Shown here: in pieces, positions 1 to 6,919 of the stretch | Layout: the number at the start of each line of letters is the position of its first letter | Numbering within the stretch: position 1 is the first letter of the stretch | Assembly: GCA_003566875.1 (NCBI GenBank) | Contig: PXBQ01000166.1 | Coordinates: forward strand, 1-14,801 | DNA from: Spirochaetaceae bacterium | GTDB lineage: Bacteria; Spirochaetota; Spirochaetia; DSM-27196; PXBQ01 | DNA length: 14,801 nucleotides | Reading direction: 5' to 3' | Translations under genes and position numbers: made by a program | The notes under the pieces: generated by a model | What the model saw: the letters and a program-made list of their open reading frames with translations, nothing else | Told to the model about the DNA's origin: nothing | The model's database searches: none

Positions 1-256
1 CGCGACTCCGCGAGAACTAGACGCCGACCGCGTCGATATCCGGGTCGCCGGTACGTTCAACCACTGGGACCCTTTCGCGTACCGATTGTCGCAAAGACCG
101 TTCGACTCAGTTGTATTCGAGACAACACTGCACCTGCGCCCCGGGCGGTACTACTACCACTTGATAGTCAACGGAGAACGTGTCACCGATCCTACGAACC
201 CCAACATCGCGTACGGTCACGACGCGCAACCGGTTTCGGTTCTCGTGGTGGAATAA
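1..256 (+). CDS. C-terminal end of a glycogen-binding (CBM48/AMPK1-type) domain protein, partial
   Basis: Reading frame 2 is open from the left edge to a TAA at 254-256, giving 84 residues with no start in the window. The visible residues include GTFNHWDPFAYRL, then LRPGRYYYHLIVNGE and DPTNPN. This is the order of aromatic and glycine/proline landmarks of the CBM48/AMPK1 starch- and glycogen-binding beta-sandwich found at the ends of glycogen-acting enzymes and in stand-alone carbohydrate-binding proteins. The chain ends soon after the domain, so the domain is C-terminal. What precedes it (a second CBM, an alpha-amylase-type barrel, or a membrane anchor) is outside the window, so I cannot say whether it is an enzyme. 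The next gene has its own promoter and so is probably a separate transcription unit. Confidence 0.75.
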   Translation, partial: ATPRELDADRVDIRVAGTFNHWDPFAYRLSQRPFDSVVFETTLHLRPGRYYYHLIVNGERVTDPTNPNIAYGHDAQPVSVLVVE

Positions 257-277
257 CAAGCAGATCACAGCCGAACA

Positions 278-307
278 TTGACATCCCCGATTGTTCCCGC
301 GTATCAT
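278..307 (+). promoter_or_regulatory. sigma-70-type promoter for the PlsC-like acyltransferase
   Basis: A perfect -35 TTGACA at 278-283 is followed by an 18-nt spacer and a TATCAT -10 at 302-307 (five of six consensus bases). It lies in the gap between the CBM48 gene and the acyltransferase gene and predicts a leader of about 60 nt before the ATG at 376. Confidence 0.65.
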
Positions 308-362
308 TTTTCCGGACATCCATGCCTTTCGACTACCCGGTGCGCACGGTTTCCGTGCCACG

Positions 363-368
363 TAGGAG
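363..368 (+). promoter_or_regulatory. ribosome binding site deciding the acyltransferase start
   Basis: TAGGAG lies 7 nt before ATG 376 and favours this start over the in-frame ATG at 322. Confidence 0.6.
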
Positions 369-375
369 TTATTAC

Positions 376-1254
376 ATGCAACCAATCAGCGAGAAGTACT
401 ACGACCACGCGATGCAGATGGTGAAGAATGCGGTGTACTCGGGTGTCGTCGACGAAAACTCGGTCTATCAGGAAGCCAACCTGAAAAACCGCGCGATTAT
501 CGACTCAATAATCGATGACCTGCTGCAACCCGGCTCGCGGATAGTGGGAATCGAGAATCTCGATAAACTCGCCGCGGAGTCCGACGCCGGCGCGTCGTGC
601 CTTATTCTCATGGAACACTATAGCAACTTCGACATCCCCTGCCTGTTTTACCTGCTCAAAAACGGCAACGACGCGACTCGTGCGATCTCGGACAGAATCG
701 TCGCGATGGCCGGAATGAAACTGAACGAGGACAGCCCGTTCGTCCAGGCATTCGCGGAGGCGTACACGCGCATCGTTATATACCCGTCACGCTCGCTCGA
801 AACCGTAACCGACCCAAAAAAACGCGCGGACGAGCAACGTCGCAGCAACTCGCTAAATCGCGCGGCGTTGCGCGAGATGATCCGGTGTAAACACAACGGA
901 AAACTCGTACTCATGTTCCCGTCCGGCACGCGATATCGCCCGGGCAAACCGGAGACAAAACGCGGCGTGAAGGAAGTCGATTCGTACGTCAAATCGTTCG
1001 ACCAAATGGTCCTGATCGGTATCGCCGGCAGTATCCTGCGCCTGCATCCGTCGGGGGAAATGAGCAAGGATTACATCGAACACGACCGCGTCGTTTACAC
1101 TGTCGGTCCGATCGTGTCGTGCAGGGATTTCCGGGACTCGGTTCGAGAGTCGATCCAGCCCGGCGCCGAACCGAAACAAGCCGTCGCCGACGCGATCATG
1201 GCCGAACTCGAGAAGCTGCACGAGTGGTCCGAGCAAGTTCGCGCCGGCGACTAA
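376..1254 (+). CDS. PlsC-like glycerophospholipid acyltransferase
   Basis: This 292-residue protein has the two signature blocks of the LPLAT/PlsC acyltransferase superfamily, which transfers fatty acyl groups to lysophospholipid or glycerol-phosphate acceptors at the inner membrane. The catalytic HX4D motif is HYSNFD at residues 81-86, and the acceptor-phosphate-binding block is FPSGTR at 181-186. I chose ATG 376 because TAGGAG sits at 363-368, 7 nt upstream. An in-frame ATG at 322 would add 18 residues but has no comparable ribosome binding site and lies close to the predicted transcription start. No strong transmembrane helix is visible, so membrane association is probably peripheral. It differs from short PlsC proteins by long N- and C-terminal arms, so the exact acceptor is uncertain. 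Its TAA overlaps the stop codon of the convergent UPF0158-GNAT gene. Confidence 0.8.
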   Translation: MQPISEKYYDHAMQMVKNAVYSGVVDENSVYQEANLKNRAIIDSIIDDLLQPGSRIVGIENLDKLAAESDAGASCLILMEHYSNFDIPCLFYLLKNGNDATRAISDRIVAMAGMKLNEDSPFVQAFAEAYTRIVIYPSRSLETVTDPKKRADEQRRSNSLNRAALREMIRCKHNGKLVLMFPSGTRYRPGKPETKRGVKEVDSYVKSFDQMVLIGIAGSILRLHPSGEMSKDYIEHDRVVYTVGPIVSCRDFRDSVRESIQPGAEPKQAVADAIMAELEKLHEWSEQVRAGD

Positions 1255-2195
1255 TGCGCTCCCGACTCGGCGTTCAGCTCGGCCAGATCGGCCTCGAGGA
1301 TCTGCCCCGCAAGCGCGAATCCTTCGGAGAAGAGCATTTCGGCGAACAACGTCGACTCTCCTTCGACTCGAATGAGCAAGCGTTCGATTCCCTTTCCGAT
1401 CGCTGAGGTCCGGTACGAGTGCAGCATCGCGCGCGCGAGGCCGAGTCCACGGTACTCGGGGGTTACGTAGATCTGGAGAATTCGGCCGAACCTGGGGCCG
1501 CCCGCGACGGCTTCTTCGACGGCCCAGAGAAACGCCGCAAACTCCTCGGCTGGGGTCCGCGCGACCAGAATTACGGATTCCTCGGCGTCGACCTCAGGCG
1601 CCGAAGCACGGCTCAAGGATCGGTAATACGCGACGACCGCGTCCGACTCACCGTCGTACATCTCGCCGAACGCGGCACGATCGAGATCTTGTACCAGGCC
1701 GAGTTCACCGACGGTCGCTACGTCGACGACAAAGTCGCTGAACACAAGGTCTTCGGTGTCCTCGAACTCGAGCTCGACACGATCGAGCCCCGCGGTCTCG
1801 CGCATATCGTTGAACCACTCTACAACGATCCGCCGCATTTCCTTTTCTTTGAAGTTGAACCAGAGCCGTTCGATCTCTTTCCGTTCTTTTACCGTGTCCT
1901 TGAACTGCCGAAACACACCGCGTCCACTCGCGAGAATTTTTCGTAGCCTCTCACGGTAGATCGGATTTCGCAACGTTCCGACAAACCCCTCCATAAGGTT
2001 ATAGCCGTCGACCGAACGCCACTCAGGAACGGGAATATAACGCTGCTCGCCCGTGTCGGACTCGTCGGCTTCTTCGGTGATCTCGAGCTCGGGCACGACG
2101 ATGCCGACTCTCGTATCGACGTAGTACTCGGTATCCTGGTTCTCCATCCCAAAAATGACCTGGTCGACAAGCTCCGGTGTGAGTTCAAACGGCAT
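1251..2195 (-). CDS. UPF0158-GNAT fusion protein (putative N-acetyltransferase)
   Basis: This 314-residue protein has two parts. Residues 1 to about 130 look like the UPF0158 family of unknown function: FELTPELVDQ at the start, RYIPVPEWRS and GYNLMEGFV near 52-72, then a helical stretch ending EWFNDMRE. Residues about 155-310 form a GNAT acetyltransferase domain with the acetyl-CoA-binding motif A at 239-258 (ILQIYVTPEYRGLGLARAML, containing the RGLGLA pyrophosphate loop). The substrate is unknown. The start at 2195 is set by GGGGAG at 2202-2207 followed by six A residues; an in-frame upstream start would add 17 unrelated residues. The first 11 bp overlap the 3' end of proS, so translation is probably coupled to it. 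The TAG stop overlaps the TAA of the convergent acyltransferase gene. Confidence 0.75.
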   Translation of the reverse strand: MPFELTPELVDQVIFGMENQDTEYYVDTRVGIVVPELEITEEADESDTGEQRYIPVPEWRSVDGYNLMEGFVGTLRNPIYRERLRKILASGRGVFRQFKDTVKERKEIERLWFNFKEKEMRRIVVEWFNDMRETAGLDRVELEFEDTEDLVFSDFVVDVATVGELGLVQDLDRAAFGEMYDGESDAVVAYYRSLSRASAPEVDAEESVILVARTPAEEFAAFLWAVEEAVAGGPRFGRILQIYVTPEYRGLGLARAMLHSYRTSAIGKGIERLLIRVEGESTLFAEMLFSEGFALAGQILEADLAELNAESGAH

Positions 2196-3909
2196 TTTTT
2201 TCTCCCCTGGACTGTGCCAAACCGACTTGACCCCGAACGTCGTCACGCGCGACTCGTCGGGTCAACCGGGTCCGCCGATCGTACAACTCGATTTCACCGG
2301 TCGTACTCGTTTCACCGGTGACGACGATCCTGTACGGACACCCGACCATATCGGAGTCCTTGAACTTCGTCGAGATCGATTCACGACGATCGTCGAACAG
2401 TACGTCGTCGCCGAGTTCATCGGCGAGGCTCTCCGCGATCCTGTTCGCGGCGGCCGACGGTCCGATCGCCATGAGGTAACACCTATACGGCGCGAGCTCG
2501 GCCGGCCAGATGATTCCATCGGGATCGTTGTGCGAATCGACGACGGCGGCAATCACGCGTCCGATTCCGATGCCGTACGCGCCCATGTACGGATACAGTC
2601 GTTCCCCCGTATCGGTGTGGACAAAAAGCTCCATCGAACGCGAAAACCGGTCGCCCAGACGGAAGATATGGCCCAACTCGAGCGCTTTCTGTTCCCGCAA
2701 GAGTCCGCCACACTGGCTGCACGATCGCCCGCCTTTTACGCGCGCGATATCGGCGACCGTCTCAACCTCGAAGTCACGCCCGATATTGACGTTTATGTAG
2801 TGCAGATCGGTCTCGTTTCCGGCAAAGACCAGGTTCGGCGTGTCGGCGGCGATCCGATCGAGGACGATAACCATGTTCAGGTCGAGGCCGACAACGTCGC
2901 TGTCCAGGCCGATCGGTGAGAGATACTCGGGGATTAGGCCCAGACTCGAGAGCGCGTCGCGATCCGCCGGTCCGAGCACGGGCGATCCGATGACGCGCGA
3001 GAGCTTCTCCTCGCTGATCTCGTGGTCTCCGCGGACAACCGCCATCACGTATCCTCGCGCCGCGCGAAAAACGAGCGTTTTTGCGATGACCGAACGCGGA
3101 ATACCGAGGAAATCCGAGACGCGCGCGGTCCCGTGGCATCCCGGCGTCGTAACCTCCGCGATCGGCAGCAGTTTGGCCGGACACGTCTCGGTCGCCCCTC
3201 TCGCGACATCACCGTTTGCCGCGTAGCCGCACGCGTCGCACACGATCACCGTGTCCTCGCCGAGATCGCTTGAAACCAGGAACTCGTACGCCTTGTCGCC
3301 GCCGATGTAACCGACACCGGCCTCGGCCGGGATCACGTCGAGATCGCACCGGGCGAAGAATTGTGCGTACGCCGAGAAGACCTTCGGGAAGAAGTTGTTG
3401 AGATCGGCAAAAGTCCGATGAAACGAGTAGCCGTCTTTCATCACGAACTCGCGCGCTCGAACGAGGCCGTACCGTGGGCGCGCCTCGTCGCGGAATTTCG
3501 TCTGGATCTGGTAGAAGAAGGCGGGCAAGTCACGGTACGACTTGATCCCGTCACGAACGAGCTCGATCACCGCCTCTTCGTGCGTCGGCGACAACACGAG
3601 AGTTCGACCGACGCGATCGGGAAAAACGACCATATCGCGCCCGACGGTCTCGAATCTGCCGCTCTTTTTCCATACCTCCGAAGGACTCACGACGGGAACC
3701 GAAACCTCGAGCCCGCCGAGCAGATCCATCTGTTCGCGCAGGAGGCGTTCGACGTTGCGCGCGACGCGCAGCCCAAGCGGAAGAAACGAAAAAAGGCCTT
3801 GCCCGATGCTTCGCACATACCCTCCACGCACGAGCAGCTCGTGCGCGCGCGACCGCACGCCGCGAGGTCTATCGCGAAGGGTCGGAATGAACAGGCGTGA
3901 GTACCTCAC
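2185..3909 (-). CDS. proS: prolyl-tRNA synthetase (bacterial type with editing insertion)
   Basis: This cytoplasmic class II aminoacyl-tRNA synthetase charges tRNA-Pro with proline. The 574 residues match the usual bacterial length. Visible landmarks are the N-terminal YSRLFIPTL, SPTHEE at 107-112, motif 2 TKFRDEARPRYGLVRAREF at 137-155, and motif 3 GAYGIGIGRVIAA within 443-455 followed by GIIWP. The region at about 225-395 between motifs 2 and 3 is the YbaK-like INS editing domain, preceded by CDACGYAANGD and closed by CSQC (397-400). The start is GTG 3909. No in-frame ATG exists nearby, family alignment begins at V/MRYS, and the promoter's predicted transcript start lies only about 18 nt upstream. 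The reading frame stays open much further upstream, but that stretch crosses the promoter and is not coding. The Shine-Dalgarno is weak (GGGA, 11 nt away). The 3' end overlaps the UPF0158-GNAT gene. Confidence 0.96.
   Translation of the reverse strand: MRYSRLFIPTLRDRPRGVRSRAHELLVRGGYVRSIGQGLFSFLPLGLRVARNVERLLREQMDLLGGLEVSVPVVSPSEVWKKSGRFETVGRDMVVFPDRVGRTLVLSPTHEEAVIELVRDGIKSYRDLPAFFYQIQTKFRDEARPRYGLVRAREFVMKDGYSFHRTFADLNNFFPKVFSAYAQFFARCDLDVIPAEAGVGYIGGDKAYEFLVSSDLGEDTVIVCDACGYAANGDVARGATETCPAKLLPIAEVTTPGCHGTARVSDFLGIPRSVIAKTLVFRAARGYVMAVVRGDHEISEEKLSRVIGSPVLGPADRDALSSLGLIPEYLSPIGLDSDVVGLDLNMVIVLDRIAADTPNLVFAGNETDLHYINVNIGRDFEVETVADIARVKGGRSCSQCGGLLREQKALELGHIFRLGDRFSRSMELFVHTDTGERLYPYMGAYGIGIGRVIAAVVDSHNDPDGIIWPAELAPYRCYLMAIGPSAAANRIAESLADELGDDVLFDDRRESISTKFKDSDMVGCPYRIVVTGETSTTGEIELYDRRTRLTRRVARDDVRGQVGLAQSRGEKNAV
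2202..2207 (-). promoter_or_regulatory. ribosome binding site of the UPF0158-GNAT gene inside proS
   Basis: GGGGAG on the minus strand lies 6 nt before ATG 2195 and within the last codons of proS. It fixes the start and supports translational coupling. Confidence 0.6.
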
Positions 3910-3933
3910 CGCGGTCTTTTTCCCATGTCCAGC

Positions 3934-3962
3934 ATTGTACGGGCGGATTCGCGTCGGGTCAA
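3934..3962 (-). promoter_or_regulatory. promoter of proS
   Basis: On the minus strand TTGACC (3962-3957), a 17-nt spacer and TACAAT (3939-3934) form a strong sigma-70-type promoter. Transcription should begin near 3926-3928, leaving a leader of only about 18 nt before GTG 3909. Confidence 0.7.
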
Positions 3963-3987
3963 CTTTTTCCGTCGCCTCGGGCCGAAC

Positions 3988-4016
3988 TTGACACGTGAAC
4001 GCTTCATCCGCATAGT
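3988..4016 (+). promoter_or_regulatory. promoter of eno
   Basis: TTGACA at 3988-3993, a 17-nt spacer and CATAGT at 4011-4016 precede eno. The -10 is only four of six consensus. Its -35 lies 25 bp from the -35 of the divergent proS promoter. Confidence 0.55.
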
Positions 4017-4049
4017 GATGGGACACCAGACATAACAGGAGAAATAAAA

Positions 4050-5345
4050 ATGAGTTTGATCGAATACGTCGAAGCACGGCAGATACTCGATTCGCGGGGC
4101 AACCCGACAATCGAAGTCGAGGTGGTTCTCGAGGACGGATCCTCGGGCCGAGCTGCCGTGCCTTCGGGCGCGTCGACCGGCGAACACGAAGCGGTCGAGC
4201 TGCGCGACGGCGACAAGTCGCGATACCTCGGGAAGGGCGTTCTGAAAGCCGTCGAAAACGTGAACAACGTAATCGGCGCGGAGATCGAGGGGATGGACGC
4301 GCTCGACCAAGTCGCGCTCGACAGAGCCATGATCGACCTCGACGGAACCGACAATAAGAGCAAACTAGGCGCAAACGCGATTCTCGGCGTCTCGATGGCC
4401 AACGCGCGCGCGGCGGCCGATTTCCTCGGTGTTCCGCTGTTCAAGTATCTCGGCGCGTACCACGCAAATCTGCTTCCGGTTCCGATGGCAAATATCATCA
4501 ACGGAGGCTCGCACGCGGACAACTCGGTCGATTTCCAGGAGTTCATGGTCATGCCGGTCGGCGCGCCGGACTTCCCGGAAGCGCTTCGAATGATCACCGA
4601 GGTGTTCCATACGCTCAAAAAGGTCCTGCACGACAAGGGATACAGCACGGCGGTCGGCGACGAGGGAGGGTTCGCGCCTAACCTCAAATCGAACGAGGAA
4701 GCCGTCGAAGTCATCATGCAGAGCATCGAGAAAGCCGGCTACAAGACCGGTGTCGACATCATGATCGCGCTCGATCCCGCCGCGAGTGAGTTCTACGACG
4801 CGAAAAGCGGGAAGTACGTCTTCAAAAAGTCGGACAAGCGAGAGCTCACGTCGGACGAGATGGCGTCGTACTGGGCCGAGTGGGCCGGAAAGTATCCGAT
4901 CATCTCGATCGAAGACGGCATGGCCGAGGACGACTGGGACGGCTGGAAGTTACTCACCGAGAAGATCGGAAAATCGGTTCAGCTCGTCGGCGACGACTTG
5001 TTCGTGACCAATACAAAGAGGCTTGCGACCGGTATCGAAAAAGGGATCGCAAACTCGATCCTCATCAAGGTGAACCAGATCGGCACGCTGACCGAGACGT
5101 ACGAAGCCGTCGAGATGGCGAAGCGTGCGGGTTACACCGCGATCGTCTCGCACCGCAGCGGCGAAACCGAAGACGCTTTCATCGCGGATCTCGTGGTCGC
5201 TCTCGAGACCGGGCAGATCAAGACGGGCTCGCTCTCACGGTCGGACAGGCTCGCAAAGTACAACCAGCTTCTCCGAATCGCCGATCTACTCGACACGACC
5301 GCCGAGTACCCGGGCATCAAGGCGTTCTACTCGATAAAGCGGTGA
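4050..5345 (+). CDS. eno: enolase (phosphopyruvate hydratase)
   Basis: Enolase interconverts 2-phosphoglycerate and phosphoenolpyruvate in glycolysis and gluconeogenesis, in the cytoplasm and with Mg2+. The 431 residues match the family length with no gap. Visible active-site elements are SGASTGEHEAVELRDGD (39-55), SHADN (154-158), GDEGGFAPN with the acid/base Glu205, metal ligands at about Asp242 (ALDPAASE), Glu288 (SIEDG) and Asp315 (GDDLFVTN), the catalytic Lys340 in KVNQIGTLTE, and SHRSGETED (367-375) with Lys391 in GQIKTGS. The start ATG 4050 has AGGAG at 4037-4041, 8 nt upstream. It stands alone, with its own promoter and terminator, divergent from proS. Confidence 0.98.
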   Translation: MSLIEYVEARQILDSRGNPTIEVEVVLEDGSSGRAAVPSGASTGEHEAVELRDGDKSRYLGKGVLKAVENVNNVIGAEIEGMDALDQVALDRAMIDLDGTDNKSKLGANAILGVSMANARAAADFLGVPLFKYLGAYHANLLPVPMANIINGGSHADNSVDFQEFMVMPVGAPDFPEALRMITEVFHTLKKVLHDKGYSTAVGDEGGFAPNLKSNEEAVEVIMQSIEKAGYKTGVDIMIALDPAASEFYDAKSGKYVFKKSDKRELTSDEMASYWAEWAGKYPIISIEDGMAEDDWDGWKLLTEKIGKSVQLVGDDLFVTNTKRLATGIEKGIANSILIKVNQIGTLTETYEAVEMAKRAGYTAIVSHRSGETEDAFIADLVVALETGQIKTGSLSRSDRLAKYNQLLRIADLLDTTAEYPGIKAFYSIKR

Positions 5346-5383
5346 CCCGAATCGGTCACGTGCGCCAAAACCACAGTGTGCGA

Positions 5384-5418
5384 GCGAATCCGGCCGACCG
5401 CCGGATTCGCTTTTTTTT
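5384..5418 (+). terminator. intrinsic terminator of eno
   Basis: A perfect 10-bp stem, GCGAATCCGG (5384-5393) pairing with CCGGATTCGC (5401-5410) around a 7-nt loop, is followed at once by eight T residues (5411-5418). It lies 38 nt after the eno stop. Confidence 0.92.
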
Positions 5419-5448
5419 CTGTATTCACTTTCCAAGCAGGCTGAGGTT

Positions 5449-5742
5449 CTATGCCTCGACCACGAAGGACGAGTAAAGGTCTCGGCACTCGCTCCAACGC
5501 GAGTAACACGCGGTGACGTGAGCACCCGGCGGGCCCGAATGTAACCACTTCTCGAACGCCTTCAGCTTGCTTTCTTCACCCTCGCACTCGACGTGTACGC
5601 TTCCGTCGGGCTCGTTCCTGATCCACCCTTGGATATCGAGCGTGTTCGCACGAGAGCTCGCGTAGTACCGAAAGCCCACGCCCTGCACTCTGCCGTGAAT
5701 ATCCGCCTTTAGTGTTTTTCGTGCCATCAGCGTCGTTCCCAT
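5449..5742 (-). CDS. acyP: acylphosphatase
   Basis: This small cytoplasmic enzyme (97 residues) hydrolyses carboxyl-phosphate bonds such as those of acetyl phosphate or acyl phosphates. The family signature GRVQGVGFRYYAS at about 17-29 holds the phosphate-binding loop and the catalytic Arg25. The usual catalytic Asn is most likely the Asn in GWIRNEPDGSV (near residue 43). Two starts are possible. ATG 5742 has GGAG only 4 nt upstream. ATG 5727 (MARKTLKADIHG, 92 residues) has GGGA 9 nt upstream and fits the family N-terminus better. It is the last gene of a probable operon, 40 nt downstream of the stand-alone receiver gene, and it converges on eno. Confidence 0.9.
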   Translation of the reverse strand: MGTTLMARKTLKADIHGRVQGVGFRYYASSRANTLDIQGWIRNEPDGSVHVECEGEESKLKAFEKWLHSGPPGAHVTACYSRWSECRDLYSSFVVEA

Positions 5743-5782
5743 GCGACTCCGTCGGTAACACCATCGTACGTCGCGCCGCGGC

Positions 5783-6154
5783 TCACGAAGAGCCGGTATC
5801 GGCGAGGCGTTCGGCGATCATCGACTCGAGGTCGGAGTAGTCGAACGGCTTGTACAAAACATCGAACGGAATCGGAAACTCCGGTCGGAGGAATCCGCTG
5901 GTTATGAGTACTTTCTGATCCGTGCAGTACTTGTCGAGAAATTTGATCCAGTAGTCACCACCGAGAATATCCATTCGATAGTCGGTAACGATCAAATCGA
6001 CTTGATGGTCGATCAACTGTTTGATCGCCCCAACGCCGTCGGATGCGACGAGAACGGTATACCCTTTTTTCAAGAGGTAATCCCGCAGAGTCAAACGAAT
6101 CGCGTCTTCATCCTCCACGATCAGAATCACATGTGTGCTTTTTAAATCGCTCAT
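5783..6154 (-). CDS. stand-alone receiver-domain response regulator (CheY-like)
   Basis: The 123 residues are a single receiver domain with no output domain. Visible features are the acidic pocket VEDED (Glu14, Asp15), the phospho-acceptor Asp58 in VTDYRM, the switch Ser86 in ITSG, and Lys102 in YKPF. Such proteins pass a phosphoryl signal by protein contact, as in chemotaxis or phosphorelays, and the partner is not visible here. The start at 6154 has GAGG at 6165-6162, 7 nt upstream; the frame stays open further up only because it overlaps the end of the preceding gene. The neighbouring regulator ends 13 nt upstream on the same strand, so the two are co-transcribed. No histidine kinase gene is in the window. 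Confidence 0.88.
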   Translation of the reverse strand: MSDLKSTHVILIVEDEDAIRLTLRDYLLKKGYTVLVASDGVGAIKQLIDHQVDLIVTDYRMDILGGDYWIKFLDKYCTDQKVLITSGFLRPEFPIPFDVLYKPFDYSDLESMIAERLADTGSS

Positions 6155-6167
6155 TGTGCGGCCTCGA

Positions 6168-6782
6168 TTACGCACCGGATCGTTTCTTGACGGCCTCGTT
6201 GATAACGCGCGAGAGCTCGTCGAACTTGACCGGCTTTGCGATGAACGCGTCCGCGCCGTCGGCGAGGATCGAATCCCGTTCCTTCGCCGCATCCAGCCCC
6301 GATATCGCGATAACGATCGGATTCTGGAGTCCGGCATCGGCCTTCACGGTCCGGCAGAGTTTGTGCCCGTCGACGCCGGGCAGATCGATGTCGAGCAAGA
6401 TCAATCCCGGTTTCGACTCGGCGATTACCCGTCCCGCGTCAAATCCGTCGAATGCCTGAAGAATCGTCCGGTTCTCGTACTCTTTTTCGATGTACTGTTT
6501 CAGGAGATCGTTAAAGTCGTGGTCATCGTCGATGATCGCGATTGTCTGAATCGACATCTGTTTCTCGAGGATCTTCTCGAGTTCTTCCGGCATTCGCATG
6601 CCGCGTGAGTGCAAAAACTCCACGAGATCCTCCGAGTACACCCGGTACTGTCCACCCGGCGTTGTGAACGCCTTCAGGTAGCCATTTTTGATCCAGTTAA
6701 TCGCGGTTTGATTCACTACGCCGCAGATGTTCGCGACTTCCAGCGCCGAAAAGATTCGGACTTTCTTGTCTGTACGTGCCAT
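6168..6782 (-). CDS. response regulator with N-terminal excisionase/MerR-like HTH and C-terminal receiver
   Basis: The 204 residues have the DNA-binding domain first: a winged-HTH of the excisionase/BldC/MerR type at about 9-57 (ALEVANICGVVNQTAINWIKNGYL, TPGGQYRVYSEDLVEFL). A linker follows, then a receiver domain at about 80-200 with the acidic pocket IIDDDHD (Asp85, Asp86), phospho-acceptor Asp131 in LLDIDLPG, Ser161 and Lys183 in AKPV. This is the reverse of the usual receiver-first order. It is probably a DNA-binding switch controlled by phosphorylation, with unknown targets. ATG 6782 has AAAGGA 6 nt upstream and a strong promoter. The stand-alone receiver follows after 13 nt. Confidence 0.88.
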   Translation of the reverse strand: MARTDKKVRIFSALEVANICGVVNQTAINWIKNGYLKAFTTPGGQYRVYSEDLVEFLHSRGMRMPEELEKILEKQMSIQTIAIIDDDHDFNDLLKQYIEKEYENRTILQAFDGFDAGRVIAESKPGLILLDIDLPGVDGHKLCRTVKADAGLQNPIVIAISGLDAAKERDSILADGADAFIAKPVKFDELSRVINEAVKKRSGA

Positions 6783-6824
6783 ATATAATCCTTTGGGAAC
6801 CGAATAACTACATTCCCTAAGCCA

Positions 6825-6854
6825 ATTCTACGGTAAATATATCCATAATGTCAA
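6825..6854 (-). promoter_or_regulatory. promoter of the HTH-receiver / receiver / acylphosphatase operon
   Basis: Minus-strand TTGACA (6854-6849), an 18-nt AT-rich spacer and TAGAAT (6830-6825) form a near-consensus promoter about 43 bp before ATG 6782. The surrounding 6783-6919 stretch is markedly AT-richer than the rest of the window, as expected for a regulatory gap. Confidence 0.75.
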
Positions 6855-6919
6855 CGTATTTTTTGGGTTTTCACGAGAAGTTCGGCATCGACATTGGACA
6901 AAGTGATACCTTCCTGCAA

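Noticed and set aside
2155..2919. Plus-strand open frame of 254 codons opposite proS
   Set aside because: It is antisense to conserved proS motif 3 and the anticodon-binding region; no independent support.
3910..4374. Longer N-terminus for proS extending into eno
   Set aside because: The extra residues are Arg-rich with no family match, overlap the enolase gene on the other strand, and cross the proS promoter.
5342..5359. Inverted repeat GTGACC/GGTCAC over the eno stop codon
   Set aside because: The stem is only 6 bp with no T-tract, and a far better terminator follows at 5384-5418.
5779..5795. Inverted repeat CGGCTC/GAGCCG at the stop of the stand-alone receiver gene
   Set aside because: It has a 6-bp stem with no T-run on the minus strand, so it is unlikely to end transcription before the acylphosphatase gene.
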